A stretch of 5,618 bases of DNA from Streptosporangiaceae bacterium (GTDB lineage: Bacteria > Actinomycetota > Actinomycetes > Streptosporangiales > Streptosporangiaceae): NCBI GenBank assembly GCA_030040815.1, contig JASHSZ010000749.1, forward strand, positions 1-5,618, in the 5' to 3' direction. The position numbers and the translations under genes are program-made. Positions 1-5,290 of this stretch are shown here, in pieces. Under the pieces are notes generated by a model. It was not told the DNA's origin. It did not search any database and saw nothing but the letters and a program-made list of their open reading frames with translations. The first letter of the stretch is position 1; every line of letters starts with the position of its first letter.

Positions 1-38
1 CCGGTCAGGGTGTTCACGGGGATGTCGCGCAGAGTCAC
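1..38 (-). CDS. Probable glutathione peroxidase, N-terminal fragment (cut by window edge)
   Basis: Reading the minus strand from a GTG at 38-36 gives M-TLRDIPVNTLTG before the window ends. The pattern xDIPVxTLxG followed by a Leu-rich stretch is how many bacterial glutathione peroxidases (thiol peroxidases of the GPx family, which reduce hydrogen peroxide and organic hydroperoxides in the cytoplasm) begin, ahead of the VNVASxCG active-site motif, which would lie outside this window. The start is chosen because GAGGA (minus strand 51-47) sits 8 nt upstream, the best Shine-Dalgarno in the window. GTG codons at 53 and 68 are in the same frame but have no such site. The gene lies downstream of the Rieske oxygenase on the same strand with a 146-nt gap, so it may or may not be co-transcribed. 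Only 13 residues are visible: the family call rests on a short match and catalytic residues cannot be checked. Confidence 0.5.
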   Translation of the reverse strand, partial: MTLRDIPVNTLT

Positions 39-159
39 GTCGATGGTCCTCACGCTCGGGAACGGCACCGCACAGTCGCGCGGCCCAGCGACGTAACACC
101 ACCGGCGACCGGGATATGCCCCCGACCGCCGGGGCGAGGCGTGTCCCTGGTGGCCGCTG

Positions 160-182
160 CCGGGCCGTCGGCACCGGCCCGG
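160..182 (-). terminator. GC-rich hairpin just after the Rieske oxygenase stop
   Basis: Positions 160-167 (CCGGGCCG) and 175-182 (CGGCCCGG) form a perfect 8-bp stem with a 7-nt loop. The stem begins 2 nt after the stop codon of the minus-strand oxygenase gene (187-185). No T-run follows on the minus strand, so this would be a U-tract-less hairpin of the kind often proposed in actinomycetes. In such GC-rich DNA stems also arise by chance; the position right at the stop codon is the main support. Confidence 0.35.
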
Positions 183-184
183 GC

Positions 185-1408
185 CTAGCCCGTTCCCAGC
201 CCGGTCATGGTCTTCCAGACCGAGTCCCCGGTGTAACCGCGGGCGACCTGCGTGACGAACTGGTAGACGGCGTCCTCGTCCGGCGACAGCGGACCCGGCG
301 TGGCGTGCCGCGATGCCAGACCCCGCTGCACCGATTCGCAGGCAGCCCAGTCCTGGCGGTTGGTGATGTCCCAGAACTCGACCGCATAGCCGGGGTCAAA
401 GCCCGGCGCGGCCAGCGACTCGGGCGCGAACGACCAGCTGCACTGGATCAGCGTGCGATCGACCGCGATGGGCGCGAGCACGTGCGTCATCACGTAGTCG
501 GGGTGCAGGCTGAGCAGCACGTTGGGGAAGATGCTGACGTAGATCACGGTGCGCAGGCTGGGGGCGGGCACACCGCGGAGCGGGACGCCGAGGCTGGCGC
601 CGTCGAGCGACATGGTGTCCATTCCGTCCCGCAGAAACATCCAGCCGCCGAGCCACGGCCCGGTCGTCTGGTAGTTCTCCCCGCTGCCCGGCGGGCTGAC
701 CCGGCACAGTTCGGGGTGTATCACCGGGCAGTGATAGCACTCGTGGTAGTTCTCGGTGAGGATCTTCCAGTTTGCTGCTGCGTCGTAGCACTGGCGGCCG
801 GCGACGCGCAGGCGTTCCGGTTCGTAGGGCGCGACGATCGCGTCGAGCTCGGCCAGCGCAGGGCCCATCGGCTCGGTGCTGCCCGATCCGCTGACGAAGA
901 TCAGTCCGTGCCAGTCTGTAACCGGCAGTTCGACGAGCCCCCAGTCGGACTCGTCGAACCCCGGCGTGCCCCTGAATCCCTTAGCGGCGCGCAGCTCACC
1001 CGACAGCCCGTAGGTCCAGGAGTGGTAGGGGCAGACGATCGCCGGTCGCTGTGCCGAATCTCCACACGGCAGCAGCTCGTGGCCGCGGTGCCGGCAGTAG
1101 TTCGCGAACGCTCGCAGCCTGCCGTCGCCATCGCGGCTGAGTAGCACGCTGCCGGAGCCGACCGGCACCGCGCGCTGATCGCCGGGGCTGGCCAGCTCGG
1201 AGGCGAACCCCGCGCACGTCCAGCCGTGGCCGAAGAAGTGCTGCTGTTCCCAGGCGAAGACTGCCGGGTCGGTATAAGCCGCCGGAGGCAGCATCCGGCT
1301 CTCGCCGAACGGCCGGAGCGCATCGGCGACGCCGGTCGGGTCGAGCGGCGGGAAGGGCGGGCGCGGCGATGCGGCCACGGGAAGCCCGGAGCTGGGCTGA
1401 CTGATCAT
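185..1408 (-). CDS. Rieske [2Fe-2S] non-heme iron oxygenase, alpha subunit
   Basis: Cytoplasmic terminal oxygenase: it takes electrons from a partner reductase and uses O2 to hydroxylate or demethylate a small substrate. From the ATG at 1408 the protein has 407 residues, usual for the family. The Rieske cluster ligands are C105-x-H107 and C126-x2-H129. The mononuclear iron site is N220-x2-E223-x2-H226-x4-H231, with D353 (in the stretch QDWAACESVQRGL) the likely third ligand. Glu at 223, where most Rieske oxygenases have the bridging Asp, together with the ENYxECYHC...HP and CExVQRGLxSR signatures, places it near the quaternary-amine group (carnitine oxygenase CntA, glycine-betaine oxygenase GbcA). 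The substrate cannot be decided from sequence. No reductase gene lies in the window. The frame is open up to a GTG at 1528, but that adds 40 residues lacking family character. The ATG at 1408 has no nearby Shine-Dalgarno (AGGAG is 21 nt away) but follows a promoter-like -10 closely, so translation may be leaderless. Confidence 0.93.
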   Translation of the reverse strand: MISQPSSGLPVAASPRPPFPPLDPTGVADALRPFGESRMLPPAAYTDPAVFAWEQQHFFGHGWTCAGFASELASPGDQRAVPVGSGSVLLSRDGDGRLRAFANYCRHRGHELLPCGDSAQRPAIVCPYHSWTYGLSGELRAAKGFRGTPGFDESDWGLVELPVTDWHGLIFVSGSGSTEPMGPALAELDAIVAPYEPERLRVAGRQCYDAAANWKILTENYHECYHCPVIHPELCRVSPPGSGENYQTTGPWLGGWMFLRDGMDTMSLDGASLGVPLRGVPAPSLRTVIYVSIFPNVLLSLHPDYVMTHVLAPIAVDRTLIQCSWSFAPESLAAPGFDPGYAVEFWDITNRQDWAACESVQRGLASRHATPGPLSPDEDAVYQFVTQVARGYTGDSVWKTMTGLGTG

Positions 1409-1415
1409 ACAGTCA
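1398..1415. promoter_or_regulatory. Palindrome over the Rieske oxygenase start codon (candidate operator)
   Basis: TGACTG (1398-1403) and CAGTCA (1410-1415) are perfect inverted arms separated by 6 bp. The spacer carries the ATG of the oxygenase gene (minus strand 1408-1406). The palindrome starts right after the proposed -10 (1421-1416), so a bound protein would cover the transcription start and block initiation. On the minus strand the left half extends to TTGACTG, one base different from the TTGACCG half-site of the palindrome next to the TetR gene. The binding role is inferred from position and symmetry. Confidence 0.45.
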
Positions 1416-1445
1416 AGCTTAGTGACGAGCTCCTGGCGCTGTCCA
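1416..1445 (-). promoter_or_regulatory. Predicted promoter of the Rieske oxygenase gene
   Basis: On the minus strand, TGGACA (1445-1440, five of six consensus -35 bases) is followed after 18 bp by TAAGCT (1421-1416), a TAnnnT-type -10. Seven bases then separate the -10 from the ATG at 1408, so the transcript would begin at or within a base or two of the start codon. This agrees with the lack of a well-placed Shine-Dalgarno. The same TAAGCT hexamer is found in the tetR promoter. Confidence 0.45.
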
Positions 1446-1547
1446 GCGGCTCTACACTCAGACGACGACCCAGCCTCTTCCTGACCTGGCTCACAGGGTA
1501 AGAGTGAGTAGCCATCAGGTCCGTACACGCCAGAGAGGTCGGCTGAG

Positions 1548-1559
1548 CCCTGGCCAGGG
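1548..1559. repeat. 12-bp perfect palindrome upstream of the membrane protein gene
   Basis: CCCTGGCCAGGG is a gapless palindrome ending 20 bp before the GTG start at 1580, inside the 171-bp gap between the divergent oxygenase and membrane protein genes. It could be a protein-binding site, but a 12-bp GC-rich palindrome is weak evidence on its own. I saw no convincing promoter hexamers for the plus-strand gene in this gap. Confidence 0.2.
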
Positions 1560-1579
1560 ATGCAGTTCGGAAGCCCGTC

Positions 1580-3517
1580 GTGCTAGCCCTGCTCGGCAGC
1601 ACGCGGTCGCTGCGCGACTCGCGGGCCGAGCCCGAAGGGGCGCAGCTGCCTGGATCGGCGGTTCTCCCTGCGGGCGATCACACCGCAGGACGGGCTCGCA
1701 AGAATTCGGTGATCGTGGCTGGCGTCGCGCTCATCGTCGTGCAGCTGGGCTGGAAAGCGTACCTGCTCTCGCACTTCTACTTCCGCCAGGATGACTTCCA
1801 GCTCCTGGATCACGCGCTGTCCAGTGGCTTCACCATCCGGTACCTGTTCACCATTGGGCCGGAGCAACTGGCGCCGGCCGGCCGGGTTTTCACCTGGATA
1901 CTGGTCCGAATCTCGGTGTACGACTGGACCCTCGCAAGCGCGTGCACCATCATCCTGCTGGCGGCGGCGAGCGTGGCGATGCTGCGCCTGCTGCTGCTCA
2001 TCTTCGGCAGGCGCGCGGCGATCCTGATCCCGCTCATCGTCTTCCTGTTCACGCCGCTGACGCTGCCGGGACTGTCGTTCTGGACAACGACGCTGCTCTG
2101 GCTCCCACTGCAGCTGACGATGATCCTGGCGGTCAGCGCGCACATCCGGTATCTCCGGTCAGGATCGGCCGCGCACGCGATCGCCGCCGCCGCCTGGCTT
2201 GTCACCGGAATGCTCTTCGATGAGCTCGGTGTGCTCGTGCCCGTGCTCCTGTTCGCGCTCACGTCCGCCTTCTTCGCGCCGGGTCGCTGGCGGCAGGCGG
2301 TCGGCCTGACGCTACGGCGGTACTGGCGAGCGTGGGTGCTGTACGGATGCGTCGCTGCCGCGTACGCCGTGGTGTACCTGGTCCGGCTGCCGACATCGGT
2401 CCAGCAGCCGACGAGCCCGCCAGGTTTCTCTAGTGTCCTGGCGCTGGCTTCGACCATGCTCCGGGTGAGTTTCGTGCCAGCCGCGCTCGGCGGTCCCTGG
2501 CATTGGTCTGCCCACGGCGGCAGCTACGGGTATGCAGCGCAGACCCCGGTGCTCACCCAGATCTCCTGGGTGGTTGCCGTTCTCGTCATCGCGGCGAGCG
2601 TCCGGTACCGGCGCCACGCGTGGCGTGCCTGGGTGATCCTGGCGGGCTGGATCCTGCTCGCCGATCTGCTCCCCGTCGTGTTCTCCCGGCTCACCGAGCT
2701 ACCGGCCACTCAGCTCGGCACGGACCTGCACTACGTTGCCGATTCCGCGCCGGTCCTCGCCATCTGCGTGGGTCTCGCATTCCTCCCCGTCATCGGGGAG
2801 GAACAGCCATACCGCGCCGCCAGGCCAAAGTCGTTTCCACGAGGAGTCGCCCCGCTGACGCTGGTCGGACTTTTTGTGCTGGGCTCGTTCTGGTCCGGGG
2901 GTTCGTACATCAGCCAGACATCCAGCACCGTGACGCGCTCCTATATCGCCATTGCGCGGCTGGCCCTGGCCAGAGCGCGGCCCGGCACCGTCATCATCAC
3001 CGGGACCACACCGGCGACGGTGATGTTTGCCAGGTTCCTCGGAACCGCCGCGCAGACGTCGCAGGTTCTGGCGCCGCTGGCGCCGACGGGGTCCGGGATT
3101 CGGTTCACCACTGCTCCGAAAGGCGTCATCAGAAATCTCATGGTCTTCACCGGCCGGGGCACCCTGCGTCCGGCGGTGGACGTCGGCGCGACCAGCGTCA
3201 GCCCGGCTGGCCAAGCCGGCTGCTGGCCGCTGCTGTCACAGCCGACGAGAATTCCGCTGCGGGCCAGCCTGTTCGCCTACGGCTGGATCGTCCGGGTCCG
3301 GTATTCCGGCCCGGCTACGGTGATGCAGCTTCGGTTTGGCACCGCGGTGCGTGAGGCCAGACTGCTGGCTGGCGCGCACGACCTGTACGTTCCGGTAATC
3401 GGGAAGGGCAGCGCGGTTGTGGTTCGTCGGCTAAACCCGGGCGCGCCCGTCTGCATCTCGAGCGTGACTGTCGGACTCGTGTCCCTAACAAAACCAACCG
3501 CGCACCGAGCGGGCTGA
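1580..3517 (+). CDS. Polytopic membrane protein, possible GT-C-type glycosyltransferase
   Basis: I do not recognise a named family. The 645-residue protein has a short basic N-terminal tail (R38, R40, K41), a first membrane segment at about 43-63, then about ten more hydrophobic segments up to about residue 440, and finally about 200 mostly hydrophilic residues. The first loop carries FRQDDF (68-73) soon after segment 1. In GT-C glycosyltransferases, which use lipid-linked sugars on the outer face of the membrane, an acidic D/E pair sits in just this place, so a role in cell-envelope or protein glycosylation is possible. The C-terminal part (about 445-645) looks beta-rich and has two lone cysteines (C548, C625) that could pair outside the cell. 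The start is GTG at 1580 with a weak GGAAG (1569-1573) 6 nt upstream; the frame is closed by a TGA at 1544. It is divergent from the oxygenase gene and convergent with the methyltransferase gene, so context gives no function. Confidence 0.85.
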   Translation: MLALLGSTRSLRDSRAEPEGAQLPGSAVLPAGDHTAGRARKNSVIVAGVALIVVQLGWKAYLLSHFYFRQDDFQLLDHALSSGFTIRYLFTIGPEQLAPAGRVFTWILVRISVYDWTLASACTIILLAAASVAMLRLLLLIFGRRAAILIPLIVFLFTPLTLPGLSFWTTTLLWLPLQLTMILAVSAHIRYLRSGSAAHAIAAAAWLVTGMLFDELGVLVPVLLFALTSAFFAPGRWRQAVGLTLRRYWRAWVLYGCVAAAYAVVYLVRLPTSVQQPTSPPGFSSVLALASTMLRVSFVPAALGGPWHWSAHGGSYGYAAQTPVLTQISWVVAVLVIAASVRYRRHAWRAWVILAGWILLADLLPVVFSRLTELPATQLGTDLHYVADSAPVLAICVGLAFLPVIGEEQPYRAARPKSFPRGVAPLTLVGLFVLGSFWSGGSYISQTSSTVTRSYIAIARLALARARPGTVIITGTTPATVMFARFLGTAAQTSQVLAPLAPTGSGIRFTTAPKGVIRNLMVFTGRGTLRPAVDVGATSVSPAGQAGCWPLLSQPTRIPLRASLFAYGWIVRVRYSGPATVMQLRFGTAVREARLLAGAHDLYVPVIGKGSAVVVRRLNPGAPVCISSVTVGLVSLTKPTAHRAG

Positions 3518-3555
3518 TTGCCCAGCGCGCCACGCGAAGGCGACCGGTAGGCGGA

Positions 3556-3571
3556 TCGTGCAGGTGCACGA
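3556..3571. terminator. Small hairpin in the convergent gap, candidate terminator
   Basis: TCGTGCA (3556-3562) and TGCACGA (3565-3571) are perfect inverted arms; folded with a 4-nt loop this gives a 6-bp stem. It lies 39 bp after the membrane protein stop and 37 bp before the end of the opposing methyltransferase gene, where terminators are expected. There is no T-run on either side, so confidence is low. Confidence 0.3.
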
Positions 3572-3585
3572 CCCGAGCGCGCGTC

Positions 3586-3600
3586 GTGGCGTCGAGCCAC
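3586..3600. terminator. Second small hairpin between convergent genes
   Basis: GTGGC (3586-3590) and GCCAC (3596-3600) form a 5-bp stem with a 5-nt loop, ending 7 bp before the methyltransferase stop codon. On the plus strand it is followed by TTGGCTGCT, only weakly T-rich. It could help end transcription of the membrane protein gene, alone or with the hairpin at 3556-3571. Confidence 0.25.
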
Positions 3601-3607
3601 TTGGCTG

Positions 3608-4516
3608 CTACGATGCAGCGGCGCTCGTGTTCGTGGCCCGAACCCGGGCCAGCGCGACTCGATAGAACTCGTGCCCGACCATGGTGGCGGCACGATCGCC
3701 GAAGTACCGGGCGCGGTACTCGGCGGCTCCGTAGTCCCATTCGAGTTCCAGCCCGCGCTCAGTCAGATAGGTCCCCATGTCGCGCGGGTCCATGCCGAAG
3801 GTCAGCTGCTCTCCCACCTTGTCCAAGGTGGCACGCAGCCGACGGGCACCGACGAACGCGTCGGGGTTGTCCAGCACGTCGGAGTGCACGTAGGTGAACA
3901 GCACGACGCTGCCCGCCGCTGCGGTGCTGGCGCACCACCTCAGCGTGGTGTTGACTGCCTCGTCGGTGAGGTAGTTCGTGACCCCCTCCCACAGGAACAC
4001 CGTTGGCCGCTCGGACCGGTAGCCGGCCTCGGTCATGGCGTAATCGAGTGCTCCCAGGTTGAAGTCGCTGGCGACGAAGCTGACGTTGACTGGCAAGTCC
4101 GGCAGCATCCGTCGTAGGGCAGCGCGCTTGGCGGCTTGGGTGTCGGGATGGTCCACTTCAAACACGGGTACAGAGTCAAGGCAGTGGAGCCGGTAGGGGC
4201 GGGTGTCGAACCCCGCTCCCAGGATCACCAGCTGGCCGAGTTGGCTCTGGGTCATGGCGCCGAGGGTGTCGTCGATGAAACGGGTGCGAGCCGCCACTGA
4301 GGTGCGCACGCCCGGCCAGTGGCGGTCGATGATCTTGCAGACCGCCTGCCCCCCGCCGGGCAGCCTCACCAGCGGGCGCAGCAGGGCCAGCGGCCAGGTC
4401 AGGAAGGCGGGCGCGAGCGGGTCATCGAAGAGGCGCACCCCTGGGGGGAACGACGCTTCAAGCGTGCGGAACAAGGCGTTGTGCTCGGCGGTGCGGCTGG
4501 CCTGACCTGATCGCAT
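3608..4516 (-). CDS. Class I SAM-dependent methyltransferase (TIGR00027 / LCM-like family)
   Basis: Transfers a methyl group from S-adenosylmethionine; the acceptor is unknown. From the ATG at 4516 the protein has 302 residues, the usual length. It opens with SGQASRTAEHNALFRTLEA, matching the family's S-R-T-A N-terminal signature. The SAM-binding motif I is LGAGFDTRPYRL (99-110), followed by VFEVDHPDTQAAKR (118-131), ASDF (149-152) and the family block FLWEGVTNYL (174-183). This family is expanded in actinomycetes, especially mycobacteria, and resembles leucine carboxyl methyltransferases; most members have no known substrate. A TTG at 4552 would add 12 residues but lies inside the operator and upstream of the proposed -10, so I reject it. 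No Shine-Dalgarno precedes 4516; the -10 ends 6 nt before the ATG, which suggests a leaderless mRNA. It is divergent from the TetR gene with a 49-bp gap, so it is the likely target of that regulator. Confidence 0.92.
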   Translation of the reverse strand: MRSGQASRTAEHNALFRTLEASFPPGVRLFDDPLAPAFLTWPLALLRPLVRLPGGGQAVCKIIDRHWPGVRTSVAARTRFIDDTLGAMTQSQLGQLVILGAGFDTRPYRLHCLDSVPVFEVDHPDTQAAKRAALRRMLPDLPVNVSFVASDFNLGALDYAMTEAGYRSERPTVFLWEGVTNYLTDEAVNTTLRWCASTAAAGSVVLFTYVHSDVLDNPDAFVGARRLRATLDKVGEQLTFGMDPRDMGTYLTERGLELEWDYGAAEYRARYFGDRAATMVGHEFYRVALARVRATNTSAAAS

Positions 4517-4522
4517 GCCGGA

Positions 4523-4552
4523 AGGATATTTGATTGACCGACGGTCGGTCAA
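4523..4552 (-). promoter_or_regulatory. Predicted promoter of the methyltransferase gene
   Basis: On the minus strand, TTGACC (4552-4547, five of six consensus bases) is followed after 18 bp by TATCCT (4528-4523). Six bases separate the -10 from the ATG at 4516, which places transcription start on or next to the A of the start codon. The -35 is completely inside the 19-bp palindrome, so a protein bound there should repress it. Confidence 0.55.
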
Positions 4553-4559
4553 CTAAGCT
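4530..4559 (+). promoter_or_regulatory. Predicted promoter of the tetR gene
   Basis: TTGATT (4530-4535) is followed after 18 bp by TAAGCT (4554-4559). Six bases then precede the ATG at 4566, the same geometry as the opposing promoter. The palindrome overlaps the end of the -35 and nearly the whole spacer, so the regulator probably represses its own gene. The -35 matches consensus at only four positions. Confidence 0.45.
4534..4552. promoter_or_regulatory. Perfect 19-bp palindrome, probable TetR operator
   Basis: TTGACCGACGGTCGGTCAA is a perfect inverted repeat: 9-bp arms (4534-4542 and 4544-4552) around a single central G at 4543. It lies in the 49-bp gap between the divergent methyltransferase and TetR genes and overlaps the core promoter elements of both. 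TetR-family dimers usually bind such short palindromes beside their own gene. The arms also contain direct GACCGAC / GGTCGGT halves typical of actinobacterial TetR sites. Binding is inferred, but symmetry and position are strong. Confidence 0.8.
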
Positions 4560-4565
4560 GGCTGC

Positions 4566-5195
4566 ATGACTCGAAAGGAACAGGCAGCGGCGTCTCGCGC
4601 AGCATTGCTGGCCGCGGCCCGGGGGTGCTTCACCGAGCACGGTTACGACGACACCACCGTGGCGGCAATTCTGGACCGGGCCGGCATGGCCCGCGGGGCG
4701 CTCTACCACTACTTCCCCGACGGCAAGGCCCAGATCTTCGCCGAGGTGTTCGATCTCGTCGACGCCGAATATCACCTGCGACGGGACGCCAGTCTGGCGC
4801 TGCCTTCGGCCGTCGACCGTGTCAAGGGCGGCGTCAGCGCCTTTCTCGAGCTGTGCACCGATGAATCCTTCGCCCGCATCGCCCTCGCCGATGCGCCAAG
4901 AGTCATCCCTGGACAAAGCGAGCTCGGCTCCTCCTACAAACTACTCAGGCAGCAGCTGGCCGATGCGATCACGACCGGGGAGCTCCGCTCGCTCGACGTT
5001 GATGCCGTGGCCATGGCGCTCTATGGCGCAGTCCGCAACGCGGGCGAGTACGTCATCGGCTCCTCCAACCCCCGAGCGGCGGTCAAGGCCGCCGACCAGG
5101 CCATCGCGGCGCTCGTCGACGGGCTGCGTGTCAATCCAAGCGGCGCTGCGGGGATGGGCACGATCGCCCCGGCGAGAGCCACCAGGGCCCTATAG
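4566..5195 (+). CDS. TetR-family transcriptional regulator
   Basis: DNA-binding repressor of 209 residues, usual TetR size. The N-terminal domain (about 8-58) has the helix-turn-helix TVAAILDRAGMARGALYHYF at 31-50, followed by PDGKAQIFAEVFD in place of the common xxKexLfxxv. The C-terminal ligand and dimer domain is helical: ADAPRVIPG (108-116), then LRQQLADAITTGELRSLDVDA and a final helix around 145-165. This layout is seen in many actinobacterial TetR proteins and does not reveal the ligand. The last 20 or so residues (after VDGLRVN, 184-190) look disordered. No Shine-Dalgarno precedes the ATG; the proposed -10 ends 6 nt upstream, so translation is probably leaderless. It probably represses itself and the divergent methyltransferase gene through the 19-bp palindrome. 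It could also act on the oxygenase gene, whose start carries a similar half-site. Confidence 0.95.
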   Translation: MTRKEQAAASRAALLAAARGCFTEHGYDDTTVAAILDRAGMARGALYHYFPDGKAQIFAEVFDLVDAEYHLRRDASLALPSAVDRVKGGVSAFLELCTDESFARIALADAPRVIPGQSELGSSYKLLRQQLADAITTGELRSLDVDAVAMALYGAVRNAGEYVIGSSNPRAAVKAADQAIAALVDGLRVNPSGAAGMGTIAPARATRAL

Positions 5196-5244
5196 CTGCC
5201 GTGGAAGCGTCGCGCCCACCACCCGACAGCCCAGACGGAAATAA

Positions 5245-5276
5245 CGAAACCCCCTCCGAGATGAGAGGGGGTTTCG
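5245..5276 (-). terminator. Strong intrinsic terminator after ssrA, possibly bidirectional
   Basis: CGAAACCCCCTC (5245-5256) and GAGGGGGTTTCG (5265-5276) form a perfect 12-bp stem with an 8-nt loop. On the minus strand the stem ends in GGGGGTTTCG and runs on into TTATTT, a T-rich tail expected of a rho-independent terminator for tmRNA, whose 3' end is 15-18 nt upstream. On the plus strand it lies 49 bp after the TetR stop and could also end that transcript, but with only three T's. Confidence 0.85.
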
Positions 5277-5290
5277 CGCTATGACAGCTA

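Noticed and set aside
116..1144. 342-codon plus-strand open frame opposite the oxygenase gene
   Set aside because: It is antisense to a gene with a complete set of Rieske and iron ligands. Its Arg/Gly/Ala/Val-rich translation has no family features and is typical of reverse-strand frames in GC-rich DNA.
1409..1528. Forty-residue N-terminal extension of the oxygenase from a GTG at 1528
   Set aside because: The extension is low in family character and would place the promoter-like pair and palindrome inside the coding region. The ATG at 1408 gives normal length.
2503..3354. 283-codon plus-strand frame inside the membrane protein gene
   Set aside because: It is an alternate frame of the 645-residue gene; its Arg/Pro/Gly-rich composition lacks domains, while the main frame has clear membrane segments.
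4458..4916. 152-codon minus-strand frame over the tetR start and operator
   Set aside because: It is antisense to the TetR DNA-binding domain and crosses the divergent control region; no recognisable protein features.
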